Origin: an uncultured Prevotella sp.
GTDB taxonomy: Bacteria > Bacteroidota > Bacteroidia > Bacteroidales > Bacteroidaceae
NCBI GenBank assembly: GCA_900550635.1
Contig: URSZ01000068.1
Coordinates: 1-12,077, forward strand
Reading direction: 5' to 3'
Length of the DNA: 12,077 nucleotides
Below the pieces are notes generated by a model, which saw only the letters and a list, made by a program, of their open reading frames with translations, made no database searches and was not told the DNA's origin. The position numbers and the translations under genes are program-made. This document shows, piece after piece, positions 1 to 5,670 of this stretch (position 1 is its first letter; every line of letters begins with the position of its first letter).

Positions 1-1
1 A

Positions 2-571
2 TATCTCGAAGAGTTGGATAGCGGTATGCCGGATGAGAACCGCTTGCAGGAAATGCTTTCTTTCCTGGAGACAGAGCTGTGGTGTTTGCGTCCTGAAGGA
101 GGTGATTTGTCGGGTATAGAACTGGCTGATTATTTGTATTGCAAGTTCAACCGACCTTTGCGTGTATGCGGAATGGTAAAGAATGTAGGTGAGGCCGGTG
201 GTGGTCCGTTCCTTGCTTATAATAACGACGGAACGGTTTCTCCTCAAATATTGGAAAGTTCGCAAATAAATCTTGATGATGACTTTAACAGCAAGATGTT
301 TGAGAATGGAACGCACTTTAATCCGGTAGATTTGGTTTGTGCAACAAAAGATTATAAAGGAAACAAATTCGATTTGAAAAAGTTTGTAGATCCTTCAACG
401 GGCTTCATCTCGCATAAGTCGAAGAATGGCAAGGAACTTAAAGCCTTAGAACTTCCCGGGCTTTGGAATGGAGCTATGAGTGACTGGAACACTGCCTTTC
501 TGGAAGTACCACTTTCAACGTTTAATCCGGTAAAGACTGTGAACGATTTGCTTCGCCTGCAGCACCAGTGA
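2..571 (+). CDS. DUF4301 family protein, 3' part (5' end outside window)
   Basis: The frame is open to the left edge (reading Y-L-E-E before the TTG at 14), so this is the C-terminal ~190 residues of a longer gene, not a short gene starting at 14. I recognise the conserved tail of DUF4301, a Bacteroidetes family of roughly 500 residues with no established function. The marks are NRPLRVCGMVKN, GEAGGGPFLAYN, ILESSQI, NGTHFNPVDLVCA, KSKNGKELKALELPGLWNG and the closing FNPVKTVNDLLR. The visible part has no membrane segment and looks like a soluble globular domain; the glycine-rich GEAGGGPF stretch would suit a ligand-binding loop, but that is a guess. The stop is followed 19 bases later by the Nudix gene on the same strand, suggesting co-transcription. 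Family call is confident; the biochemical role is unknown. Confidence 0.88.
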   Translation, partial: YLEELDSGMPDENRLQEMLSFLETELWCLRPEGGDLSGIELADYLYCKFNRPLRVCGMVKNVGEAGGGPFLAYNNDGTVSPQILESSQINLDDDFNSKMFENGTHFNPVDLVCATKDYKGNKFDLKKFVDPSTGFISHKSKNGKELKALELPGLWNGAMSDWNTAFLEVPLSTFNPVKTVNDLLRLQHQ

Positions 572-590
572 TGTCATTAGTCTGAATCAG

Positions 591-1070
591 ATGTATCAGT
601 ATAAGTACCCTCATTATTCTATTACTGCCGATTGTGTGGTTTTTGGTCGCAATGAAGCGGAAGGTAAGGTTTGTTTGCTTTTGGTTGAAAGGAAAAATAA
701 CCCTTACAAAGGTTGTTGGGCTTTTCCAGGAGGTTTTATGAATCCCGACGAAACCGCTGAACAGTGTGCCTCGCGAGAACTTTTTGAAGAAACGTCTTTG
801 CGTGTAGACGATTGGCAGCAAATAGGAGCTTTTTCAGATGTCGGACGAGACCCAAGGGAACGTGTCGTTACAGTTGCATTTTATGCTTTTGTTGATTTAA
901 ACAGTATAGGTATGGTCGTAGGACACGACGACGCAAGTTGTGCCAAATGGTTTGATATTAATGACTTGCCGGACTTGGCTTTCGACCATGCTGAGATACT
1001 TGCGCAGGCAATGAAGCAGACCGGCCTACGTAGCGAAAATTGTGCTCAAAAAACGGGAAAAGAGGCGTAA
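591..1070 (+). CDS. Nudix hydrolase (ADP-ribose pyrophosphatase-like)
   Basis: A 159-residue cytoplasmic Nudix-fold protein, expected to hydrolyse a nucleoside diphosphate linked to another moiety with divalent metal. The Nudix box spans about residues 48-70: G48, E54, then RELFEE at 62-67, fitting Gx5Ex7REUxEExGU except that the usual glycine near the end is Ser69. GCWAFPGGF (41-49) precedes it, as is typical. After it, FSDVGRDPRERVVTVAFYAF resembles the ADP-ribose/NrtR-like branch, where DPR..R.V.VA is common. There is no added helix-turn-helix domain, so it is not a full NrtR-type regulator; the length is normal for a single-domain enzyme. I chose the ATG at 591 because it begins the family-typical N-terminal strand and lies 19 bases after the DUF4301 stop. 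Substrate cannot be assigned from sequence alone; ADP-ribose, NADH or an oxidised nucleotide are all possible. Confidence 0.9.
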   Translation: MYQYKYPHYSITADCVVFGRNEAEGKVCLLLVERKNNPYKGCWAFPGGFMNPDETAEQCASRELFEETSLRVDDWQQIGAFSDVGRDPRERVVTVAFYAFVDLNSIGMVVGHDDASCAKWFDINDLPDLAFDHAEILAQAMKQTGLRSENCAQKTGKEA

Positions 1071-1106
1071 AATAAGAAAACTGTTTTTCAACTTTTTATG
1101 TTCCTA

Positions 1107-1196
1107 TAGGAGCAAATAAAAAATATGTCTGACATAATTTGAATTATGTCAGACATATTTTAAAATACAAGGCACATATTTTTTGCGGGTTGAAAA
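1107..1196. repeat. Dispersed palindromic intergenic repeat, copy 1
   Basis: The centre is an inverted repeat: 1120-1139 is the exact reverse complement of 1142-1161, with only two bases (TG) between, giving a 42-bp near-perfect palindrome. The left flank TAGGAGCAAATAAAAAATA (1107-1125) and the start of the arm recur at 5087-5116 with 28 of 30 positions identical. Positions 1148-1181 match the reverse complement of 5122-5155 at 32 of 34 positions. The right flank (T-run, CGGG, then GTTGAAAA at 1189-1196) also recurs at 5157-5176. It lies between convergent genes. On the minus strand the stem is followed by a T-rich stretch, so it can act as a terminator for the trpB2 transcript; on the plus strand it may do the same for the Nudix gene. 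No coding capacity is seen. Confidence 0.75.
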
Positions 1197-1253
1197 CCGG
1201 TAGAAAATATACGGACAAATTCAGTAATTGTACAGGAACTCGTCAGAATAGTA

Positions 1254-1286
1254 AAGCACCCGGAAGTAAAAGTCTACCGGGTGCTT
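1254..1286. terminator. GC-rich hairpin between convergent genes
   Basis: Ten-base perfect arms, AAGCACCCGG (1254-1263) and CCGGGTGCTT (1277-1286), enclose a 13-base loop. It lies 22 bases past the trpB2 stop (minus strand), where a terminator is expected. There is no clean T run on the minus side; the plus side downstream is only moderately T-rich. It is therefore a plausible stem-loop terminator or mRNA 3'-end stabiliser, with the palindrome at 1120-1161 as the likely stronger backup. Confidence 0.6.
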
Positions 1287-1307
1287 CGTTGTTATTGTAA
1301 TTATTTT

Positions 1308-2684
1308 TTACAGGTTCTGGTTTAGCGTTGCTACGTCATCAAGATACTTTGTAATCAATTTGTCATCTGGTGAATAGTTTACAAGGTCGCCTGCCAGATA
1401 TTGGTCATAGGCAGCCATATCGATTAATCCGTGTCCGGAGAGGTTGAAAAGAAGAACTTTTTTCTCTCCAGTGAGTTTGCATTTCTCAGCTTCGCGTATT
1501 GTGGCTGCAATTGCGTGGCATGATTCGGGAGCAGGTACAATGCCCTCGTGGCGGGCAAACAGTATTCCTGCGTGGAAAGATTCTGTTTGCTTTATGTCCA
1601 TGCCTTTCATAAGGCCGTCTTTCATAAGTTGCGAAATAATTACGCCCGCACCGTGATACCTCAACCCGCCTGCGTGTATGTTTGCAGGTTGGAAATTGTG
1701 ACCAATTGTATACATAGGCATGAGTGGGGTATAACCGCTCTCGTCTCCGAAATCGTAGCTGAATTTCCCGCGCGTGAGTTTGGGGCATGCTTCAGGTTCT
1801 GCAGCAATAAATTCTGTTTTCTTGCCTTCGAGTATATTGTGCCTCATGAACGGGAATGCAAGTCCGCTGAAATTAGAACCTCCGCCGAAGCAGGCTATTA
1901 TCGTGTCGGGATATTCGCCTGCCATTTCCATCTGTTTTTCTGCTTCAAGTCCTATTACCGTTTGGTGCAGAGACACATGATTGAGCACAGAGCCTAAAGC
2001 ATATTTGCAGTTGGGGGTAGTCATTGCCAACTCTATGGCTTCAGATATTGCAGTTCCTAAGGAACCGTTGCAGTGGGGGTCTTTTGTCAGTATGTCTTTA
2101 CCTGCGCGGGTCGACATTGAAGGACTGGCCGTAACCTGTGCGCCGAACGTCTCCATCATGCTTCGGCGGTAAGGCTTCTGCTCATAGCTGATTTTTACCA
2201 TATATACTGCTAATTCCAGCTCAAATGCCTTGCAAGCGTATGAAAGGGCCGTACCCCACTGGCCTGCGCCTGTCTCGGTTGTAACATTTGTTACTCCCTG
2301 CTTTTTGCAATAATAGGCTTGTGCTAATGCCGAGTTGAGTTTGTGCGAACCCACCGGGCTTACACTTTCATTTTTGAAATATATATGTGCAGGCGTGTCG
2401 AGTGCTTTTTCAAGGCCGTATGCGCGTACCAAAGGAGTGCAACGGTAATACTTGTACATGTCTCGCACCTCTTCGGGTATGTCTATCCAAGGGTCTGTTT
2501 GGTTCAGTTCCTGCTGTGAGCAGGCTTCATTGAAAATTGGATACAGGTCTTCCGGCGTAAGTGCTTTGTGTGTAGCAGGGTGCAGGAAAGGCAAAGGCTT
2601 ATTTTTCATGTCTGCCTGGATGTTGTACCACTGTGTTGGGATTTCGGATTCAGGCAGGATAAATCTTTTTATTTTGTCGCTCAT
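1308..2684 (-). CDS. trpB: TrpB2-type tryptophan synthase beta chain (PLP-dependent)
   Basis: A 458-residue fold-type II PLP enzyme, the length expected for the TrpB2 branch and longer than the ~400 residues of TrpB1. The PLP lysine is K115 in GSHKLN. The catalytic glutamate is probably E137 in ETGAGQWG (137-144). The phosphate-binding glycine loop is CFGGGSN (265-271), and the C-terminal NLSGHG (414-419) contains the serine that contacts the PLP ring. GIVPAPESCHA (381-391) corresponds to the E.iP.lE.aHA block of the family. TrpB2 enzymes join indole and serine to make tryptophan, and many act without a standard TrpA partner. Here no trpA or other trp gene is adjacent, which fits a stand-alone indole-salvage role, but that is inference. 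The ATG at 2684 opens a typical N terminus; a Bacteroidetes promoter box lies 34 bases upstream. Another reaction of a TrpB-like enzyme cannot be excluded. Confidence 0.92.
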   Translation of the reverse strand: MSDKIKRFILPESEIPTQWYNIQADMKNKPLPFLHPATHKALTPEDLYPIFNEACSQQELNQTDPWIDIPEEVRDMYKYYRCTPLVRAYGLEKALDTPAHIYFKNESVSPVGSHKLNSALAQAYYCKKQGVTNVTTETGAGQWGTALSYACKAFELELAVYMVKISYEQKPYRRSMMETFGAQVTASPSMSTRAGKDILTKDPHCNGSLGTAISEAIELAMTTPNCKYALGSVLNHVSLHQTVIGLEAEKQMEMAGEYPDTIIACFGGGSNFSGLAFPFMRHNILEGKKTEFIAAEPEACPKLTRGKFSYDFGDESGYTPLMPMYTIGHNFQPANIHAGGLRYHGAGVIISQLMKDGLMKGMDIKQTESFHAGILFARHEGIVPAPESCHAIAATIREAEKCKLTGEKKVLLFNLSGHGLIDMAAYDQYLAGDLVNYSPDDKLITKYLDDVATLNQNL

Positions 2685-2717
2685 TATAATAATGTATTTA
2701 ATTTGTCATTTGACACA

Positions 2718-2725
2718 CAAATGTA
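2718..2725 (-). promoter_or_regulatory. Bacteroidetes -7 promoter box upstream of trpB2
   Basis: Read on the minus strand the sequence is TACATTTG, an exact match to the Bacteroidetes TAnnTTTG -7 consensus. It would start transcription near 2710 and leave a leader of about 25 bases. A clear TTTG at -33 is not seen. No leader peptide rich in tryptophan codons or attenuator fits in so short a leader. Confidence 0.5.
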
Positions 2726-2786
2726 GCAATTCTTTTGCTAAATGAATAAAATGTTCTTCGAAAAACGTAAATATGTATAAAAACAT

Positions 2787-2817
2787 AACGTTTCTCCGAT
2801 ACAAAGGAGAATACGTT
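2787..2817 (-). terminator. Intrinsic terminator of the rlmD operon
   Basis: On the minus strand, an 11-bp stem with a one-base bulge (arms 2806-2817 and 2787-2797; bulged T at 2812) and an 8-base loop is followed within a few bases by five Ts (2779-2783). It begins 21 bases after the stop of the 237-residue gene and precedes the trpB2 promoter, so it separates the two transcription units. Confidence 0.65.
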
Positions 2818-2838
2818 TGTTGTATGTGTTGTGTGTTA

Positions 2839-3552
2839 TTATACGCTTGTCAGTACTTTTGCGAATGCTTCTTGCGAGGAATCAAGATAGTTTAGTTGGT
2901 ATGGTTCAATTTTAAGTGAAAAAGTACCTCTTATGTTTTTCAAATCGAAATATTTGCATATTATGCTGGATAGATTGTATGACAGTCTGTCGCCTTTCTT
3001 TATCAAAGCATAACAGCATTTTTGCAAAAGTTGTTCGTTGTCCTGCAAATGTTTCAGGTTTTCGAACAGTGAATAGTATGCCGCTACGGTTGTGCAGCGC
3101 AACAGGTAGCGTAGCCGCTCGATACCTTGGCTTACATTGAACATGTTGAACAGGGCATTGAATTCGTCGTGCGACTGCAATACTTCAGCCATGGCCGTAA
3201 GGAACTTGTCACGGTCAATAGACATGTTGTTCTTGCACACAGTTTCGGCATATTCAATAAGGCACGGTTCCGATATTGAGATTTTTCCGGCCCGATATTG
3301 TGTTACGGCGGCTTTAAGGCATGTTCCGAGGAATGCCTTGGGGCGGAAAAGTGACAAGTGAGAGAATATTTCCCAGAAATCGTTGCCGGAAAAGCGTAAC
3401 ATTATGTCTTCGCACAGTATATGTCCCGCGCTGCGGAAATCGGCGTTACTTAGCGACAGCAGGTATGTATCAAGTTCGTCCCACGATTTCTGTTCTATTA
3501 GTGTGCCGAGCTTTCGTGCAACTACCGGATTGGTTCTGCGTTCGTTAATCAT
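2839..3552 (-). CDS. Unrecognised helical protein translationally coupled to rlmD
   Basis: A 237-residue protein I cannot assign to a family. It is probably soluble and cytoplasmic: no signal peptide, no hydrophobic segment long enough for a membrane helix, and no metal-binding cysteine cluster, although seven or so cysteines are scattered. Most of the chain (residues 8-205) reads as amphipathic alpha-helices of 15-20 residues, such as VARKLGTLIEQKSWDELDTY and IERLRYLLRCTTVAAYYSLF, compatible with an all-alpha solenoid or TPR-like fold. The last 30 residues (GTFSLKIEPYQLNYLD) look more strand-like. The ATG (3550-3552) overlaps the rlmD stop (3545-3547) so that the two genes share 8 bases, indicating coupled translation. 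A terminator hairpin follows. The coupling suggests a link to rRNA modification or ribosome function, but no direct evidence supports a function. Confidence 0.8.
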   Translation of the reverse strand: MINERRTNPVVARKLGTLIEQKSWDELDTYLLSLSNADFRSAGHILCEDIMLRFSGNDFWEIFSHLSLFRPKAFLGTCLKAAVTQYRAGKISISEPCLIEYAETVCKNNMSIDRDKFLTAMAEVLQSHDEFNALFNMFNVSQGIERLRYLLRCTTVAAYYSLFENLKHLQDNEQLLQKCCYALIKKGDRLSYNLSSIICKYFDLKNIRGTFSLKIEPYQLNYLDSSQEAFAKVLTSV

Positions 3553-4969
3553 TTTTTAAAACCAAAAGGCATACGTTTTCTACGTGTTGGGTTTGCGGAA
3601 ACATATCCACCGGCTGTATGGCTTCTACTTTATAAAGCGGATCGAGCAGAGCAATGTCGCGCGCTTGAGTAGCAGGGTTGCAGCTTACATAGACAATGCG
3701 CTTGGCTTTAGTTTCCATTATTGTGGTTATCACATCCTTGTGCATGCCTGCGCGTGGCGGGTCGGTAATGATTACGTCGGGCACGCCATTCTCTTTTACA
3801 AACTGCGGAGTGAGGATTTCACGCATGTCTCCGGCAAGGAACATAGCGTTATCGATGTTGTTGATACTGGCATTTACTTTTGCGTCTTCTATAGCCTCAG
3901 GCACATACTCAATGCCTATTACCTTGCGGGAGCGGCGTGCTACAAAATTTGCTATCGTTCCTGTTCCCGTGTAAAGGTCATAAACCAGTTCTTTACCTGT
4001 AAGGTTGGCAAAATTCCGTGCTACATCGTATAGTTTCAGCGCTTGTAGTGAGTTTGTCTGGAAAAAGCTTTTAGGACCAATTTTGAAGCGAAGGCCTTCC
4101 ATTTCCTCGTATATGCAGTCGCGTCCGCTGAATGTCTTTACTTCAAGGTCGCCGAACGTATCGTTGCATTTTAGATTGTTTACATAAAGCAATGATGTCA
4201 GATTGGGGAAGGATTGTTTAAGATGTTCCATCAGCCCCATTGCTTTAGCTTCTTCAGAGGGGGAGTCGTAATGGAACTGTACGAGCAACATTGTTTCACC
4301 AATGGTACTGTTTCTAACCATGATGTTGCGCAGCAGTCCTTCTTGTTTTCTTATGTCGAAGAAAACAAGACCGTTGTCCGTCGCGTAGCGGCGTATGTCG
4401 TTGCGCAGCTCGTTTTGGATGTTGTCCATAAGTAGGCATTCGTCAATGTCTATAATTTTGTCGAAAGCTCCAGGGACGTGAAATCCTACGGCATTCATGT
4501 TGTCATAGGTAACATCGGCAGCTATTTCTTCCTTTGTAAGCCAACGTTTGTTCGAGAATCCGAACTCAAGTTTGTTGCGGTATTCTTTTGTGGCGTTACT
4601 GCCTATGATTGGAAGAATTGGAGGCAAGTCCACTTTGGCTATGCGCTGCAGTGCGTCTTCAACAATCTTTTGTTTCCATTTGAGTTGCTCCCTGTAGTCG
4701 AGGTTTTGCCAACGGCAGCCTCCGCATATACCGAAGTATTTGCAGAAAGGTTCGCTGCGGTCAGTGCTGTATTCGTGAAATTTCACAGCTATACCTTCGC
4801 AGTATTTGTTTTTTTTGCGCGTAACCTGTATGTCGGCCACATCGCCCGGCACTACGTAAGGCACGAACACCACCATTTCGCCAACTCTGGCAACAGCCCG
4901 CCCTTCGGCGGCTATTCCTGTTATGGTAACGTTTTCAAATATAGGCAGAGGTTTGTTTTTCCTACTCAT
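3545..4969 (-). CDS. rlmD: 23S rRNA (uracil-C5)-methyltransferase, RlmD/RumA type
   Basis: A 474-residue SAM-dependent RNA m5U methyltransferase of the TrmA/RumA family. An N-terminal TRAM domain (about residues 8-65) is expected to bind RNA. The iron-sulfur cysteines are C76, C82 and C85 (Cx5Cx2C) plus C178 in DIDEC, the RumA pattern for a [4Fe-4S] cluster. FFQTNS (302-307) and the SAM loop DLYTGTGTIANF (331-342) mark the Rossmann domain. ITDPPRAGMH (401-410) is motif IV. The catalytic nucleophile is C430 in YVSCNPAT, and E464 in QHVENVCLL fits the general base. Family members modify U1939 or U747 of 23S rRNA; which one here is not decidable by eye, and many bacteria have a single enzyme for both. 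The ATG at 4969 lies 22 bases from a TAnnTTTG box. It is the first gene of a two-gene operon. Confidence 0.93.
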   Translation of the reverse strand: MSRKNKPLPIFENVTITGIAAEGRAVARVGEMVVFVPYVVPGDVADIQVTRKKNKYCEGIAVKFHEYSTDRSEPFCKYFGICGGCRWQNLDYREQLKWKQKIVEDALQRIAKVDLPPILPIIGSNATKEYRNKLEFGFSNKRWLTKEEIAADVTYDNMNAVGFHVPGAFDKIIDIDECLLMDNIQNELRNDIRRYATDNGLVFFDIRKQEGLLRNIMVRNSTIGETMLLVQFHYDSPSEEAKAMGLMEHLKQSFPNLTSLLYVNNLKCNDTFGDLEVKTFSGRDCIYEEMEGLRFKIGPKSFFQTNSLQALKLYDVARNFANLTGKELVYDLYTGTGTIANFVARRSRKVIGIEYVPEAIEDAKVNASINNIDNAMFLAGDMREILTPQFVKENGVPDVIITDPPRAGMHKDVITTIMETKAKRIVYVSCNPATQARDIALLDPLYKVEAIQPVDMFPQTQHVENVCLLVLKND

Positions 4970-4990
4970 GGTTTATGCGTTTTCAAATTA

Positions 4991-4998
4991 CAAAGATA
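4991..4998 (-). promoter_or_regulatory. Bacteroidetes -7 promoter box upstream of rlmD
   Basis: On the minus strand the sequence is TATCTTTG, an exact TAnnTTTG match. A start about 7 bases downstream would give a leader of only some 15 bases before the rlmD ATG, normal for this phylum where Shine-Dalgarno sites are rare. No strong -33 TTTG is visible. Confidence 0.5.
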
Positions 4999-5086
4999 GC
5001 GTTTTTTAAGTTATCGTGGGGCGGAACGGGTTTTAACTATTGTAAACGGAATTACGGGGTTGCGAAAGGAGAGTTTACGTATGGGG

Positions 5087-5176
5087 TAGGAGCAAATAAA
5101 AAATAGGTCGGACATATTTCGAAATATGTGCCTTGAATTTTAAAATATGTCCGACCTTTTTTCGGGCTGTTGAAAA
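5087..5176. repeat. Dispersed palindromic intergenic repeat, copy 2 (inverted core)
   Basis: The left flank TAGGAGCAAATAAAAAATA (5087-5105) and the right flank (T run, CGGG, GTTGAAAA at 5169-5176) match copy 1 at 1107-1196 in the same orientation, while positions 5122-5155 match copy 1 (1148-1181) in the opposite orientation. Two overlapping folds are possible. A long hairpin pairs 5105-5119 with 5143-5157 (15 bp perfect), with a 23-base loop. A shorter one is the perfect 18-base palindrome ACATATTTCGAAATATGT (5112-5129), which uses the same left arm. T-rich runs flank the long stem on both strands, so it could terminate transcription both ways, notably read-through from the large minus-strand gene towards rlmD. 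Confidence 0.75.
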
Positions 5177-5308
5177 GTGCTTGTGGAGAGGCCTTTAGGT
5201 GTTGCCGTTTCGTACCGCAGGATTTTAACATTTTGCACCAAGTTGCTTGCCGTAATGTCAATTATCCGTGCGGTGATGAAGTAGGTAGTATTCCTGTTCG
5301 GTGTAAGG
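5177..5308. other. Non-coding spacer with no identifiable feature
   Basis: Between the second and third palindromic elements. I see no convincing gene, promoter pair or RNA fold. A 69-codon minus-strand frame (5052-5261) crosses it, but that frame also runs through the palindrome and has no recognisable protein features. It could belong to a longer version of the repeat that copy 1 lacks. Confidence 0.4.
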
Positions 5309-5348
5309 AAAAAATATGTCCGGCCTGTTTTAAAACAAGTCGGACATA
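5309..5348 (-). terminator. Palindromic terminator of the large surface-protein gene (diverged repeat copy 3)
   Basis: Arms of 17 bases (5315-5331 and 5332-5348) pair with one G-T and one mismatch and meet at TTTT/AAAA. On the minus strand the stem is followed immediately by six Ts (5309-5314), the classic intrinsic terminator layout, about 92 bases after the stop of the large gene. The outer motif TATGTCCG/CGGACATA is the same as in the elements at 1120-1161 and 5105-5157, so this appears to be a diverged member of that family. Confidence 0.65.
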
Positions 5349-5440
5349 GATTAAAATTCGTCAGGGAGTTTTTTCAAGAGGTCTTTACCGATACAGACAT
5401 TAAAAAGAACCGTGTTTCATTTTAAGTAATAACGATAGCT

Positions 5441-5670
5441 TTACTGTACGATGATTTTGCTGGCAGCCCGCTTTTTCTGTCCGGCACGCACATCAATAAT
5501 GTGTATGCCCGGTTGCAGGCTGAAGACGTATTCGTCTTTCTTGGCAATGTGTCTCATCTCGAGCACTCCGCTTGTGTCGTATATTTGTATGCGGTCGTTC
5601 TCTCTTAATCCGCTAATGCGTACCCTGCGATTGTCGAGCAGTTCAATTTTCACACCTGTAGCTTCTACGG
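5441..5670 (-). other. C-terminal sorting domain (type IX secretion-like) of the large protein
   Basis: The final ~75 residues have the typical sequence of the Por/T9SS C-terminal domain: V.I..LDNRRVRISGL, then IQIYDTSGVLEMR, then FSLQPGIHIIDVRAG and a basic tail KKRAASKIIVQ. In known substrates this domain is recognised by the T9SS translocon and often removed on anchoring to A-LPS. Assignment is by pattern, and the T9SS genes themselves are not in the window. Confidence 0.7.

Noticed and set aside
14..16. TTG as start codon of the first gene
   Set aside because: The frame continues upstream to position 2 and the sequence matches only the C-terminal part of the DUF4301 family, so the gene is cut by the window edge.
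1107..1196. Riboswitch or CRISPR-like repeat interpretation of the palindrome
   Set aside because: There is no tandem array with regular spacers, and it lies after genes rather than in a 5' leader, so neither a CRISPR array nor a riboswitch fits.
1548..1997. 149-codon plus-strand frame opposite trpB2
   Set aside because: Pure complement of a strongly conserved enzyme gene; composition and lack of motifs show it is not coding.
5052..5261. 69-codon minus-strand reading frame between rlmD and the large gene
   Set aside because: It runs through the palindromic repeat, has an unusual K/T/F/P-rich composition produced by that palindrome, no promoter box and no recognisable domain. Best explained as chance coding within a repeat.
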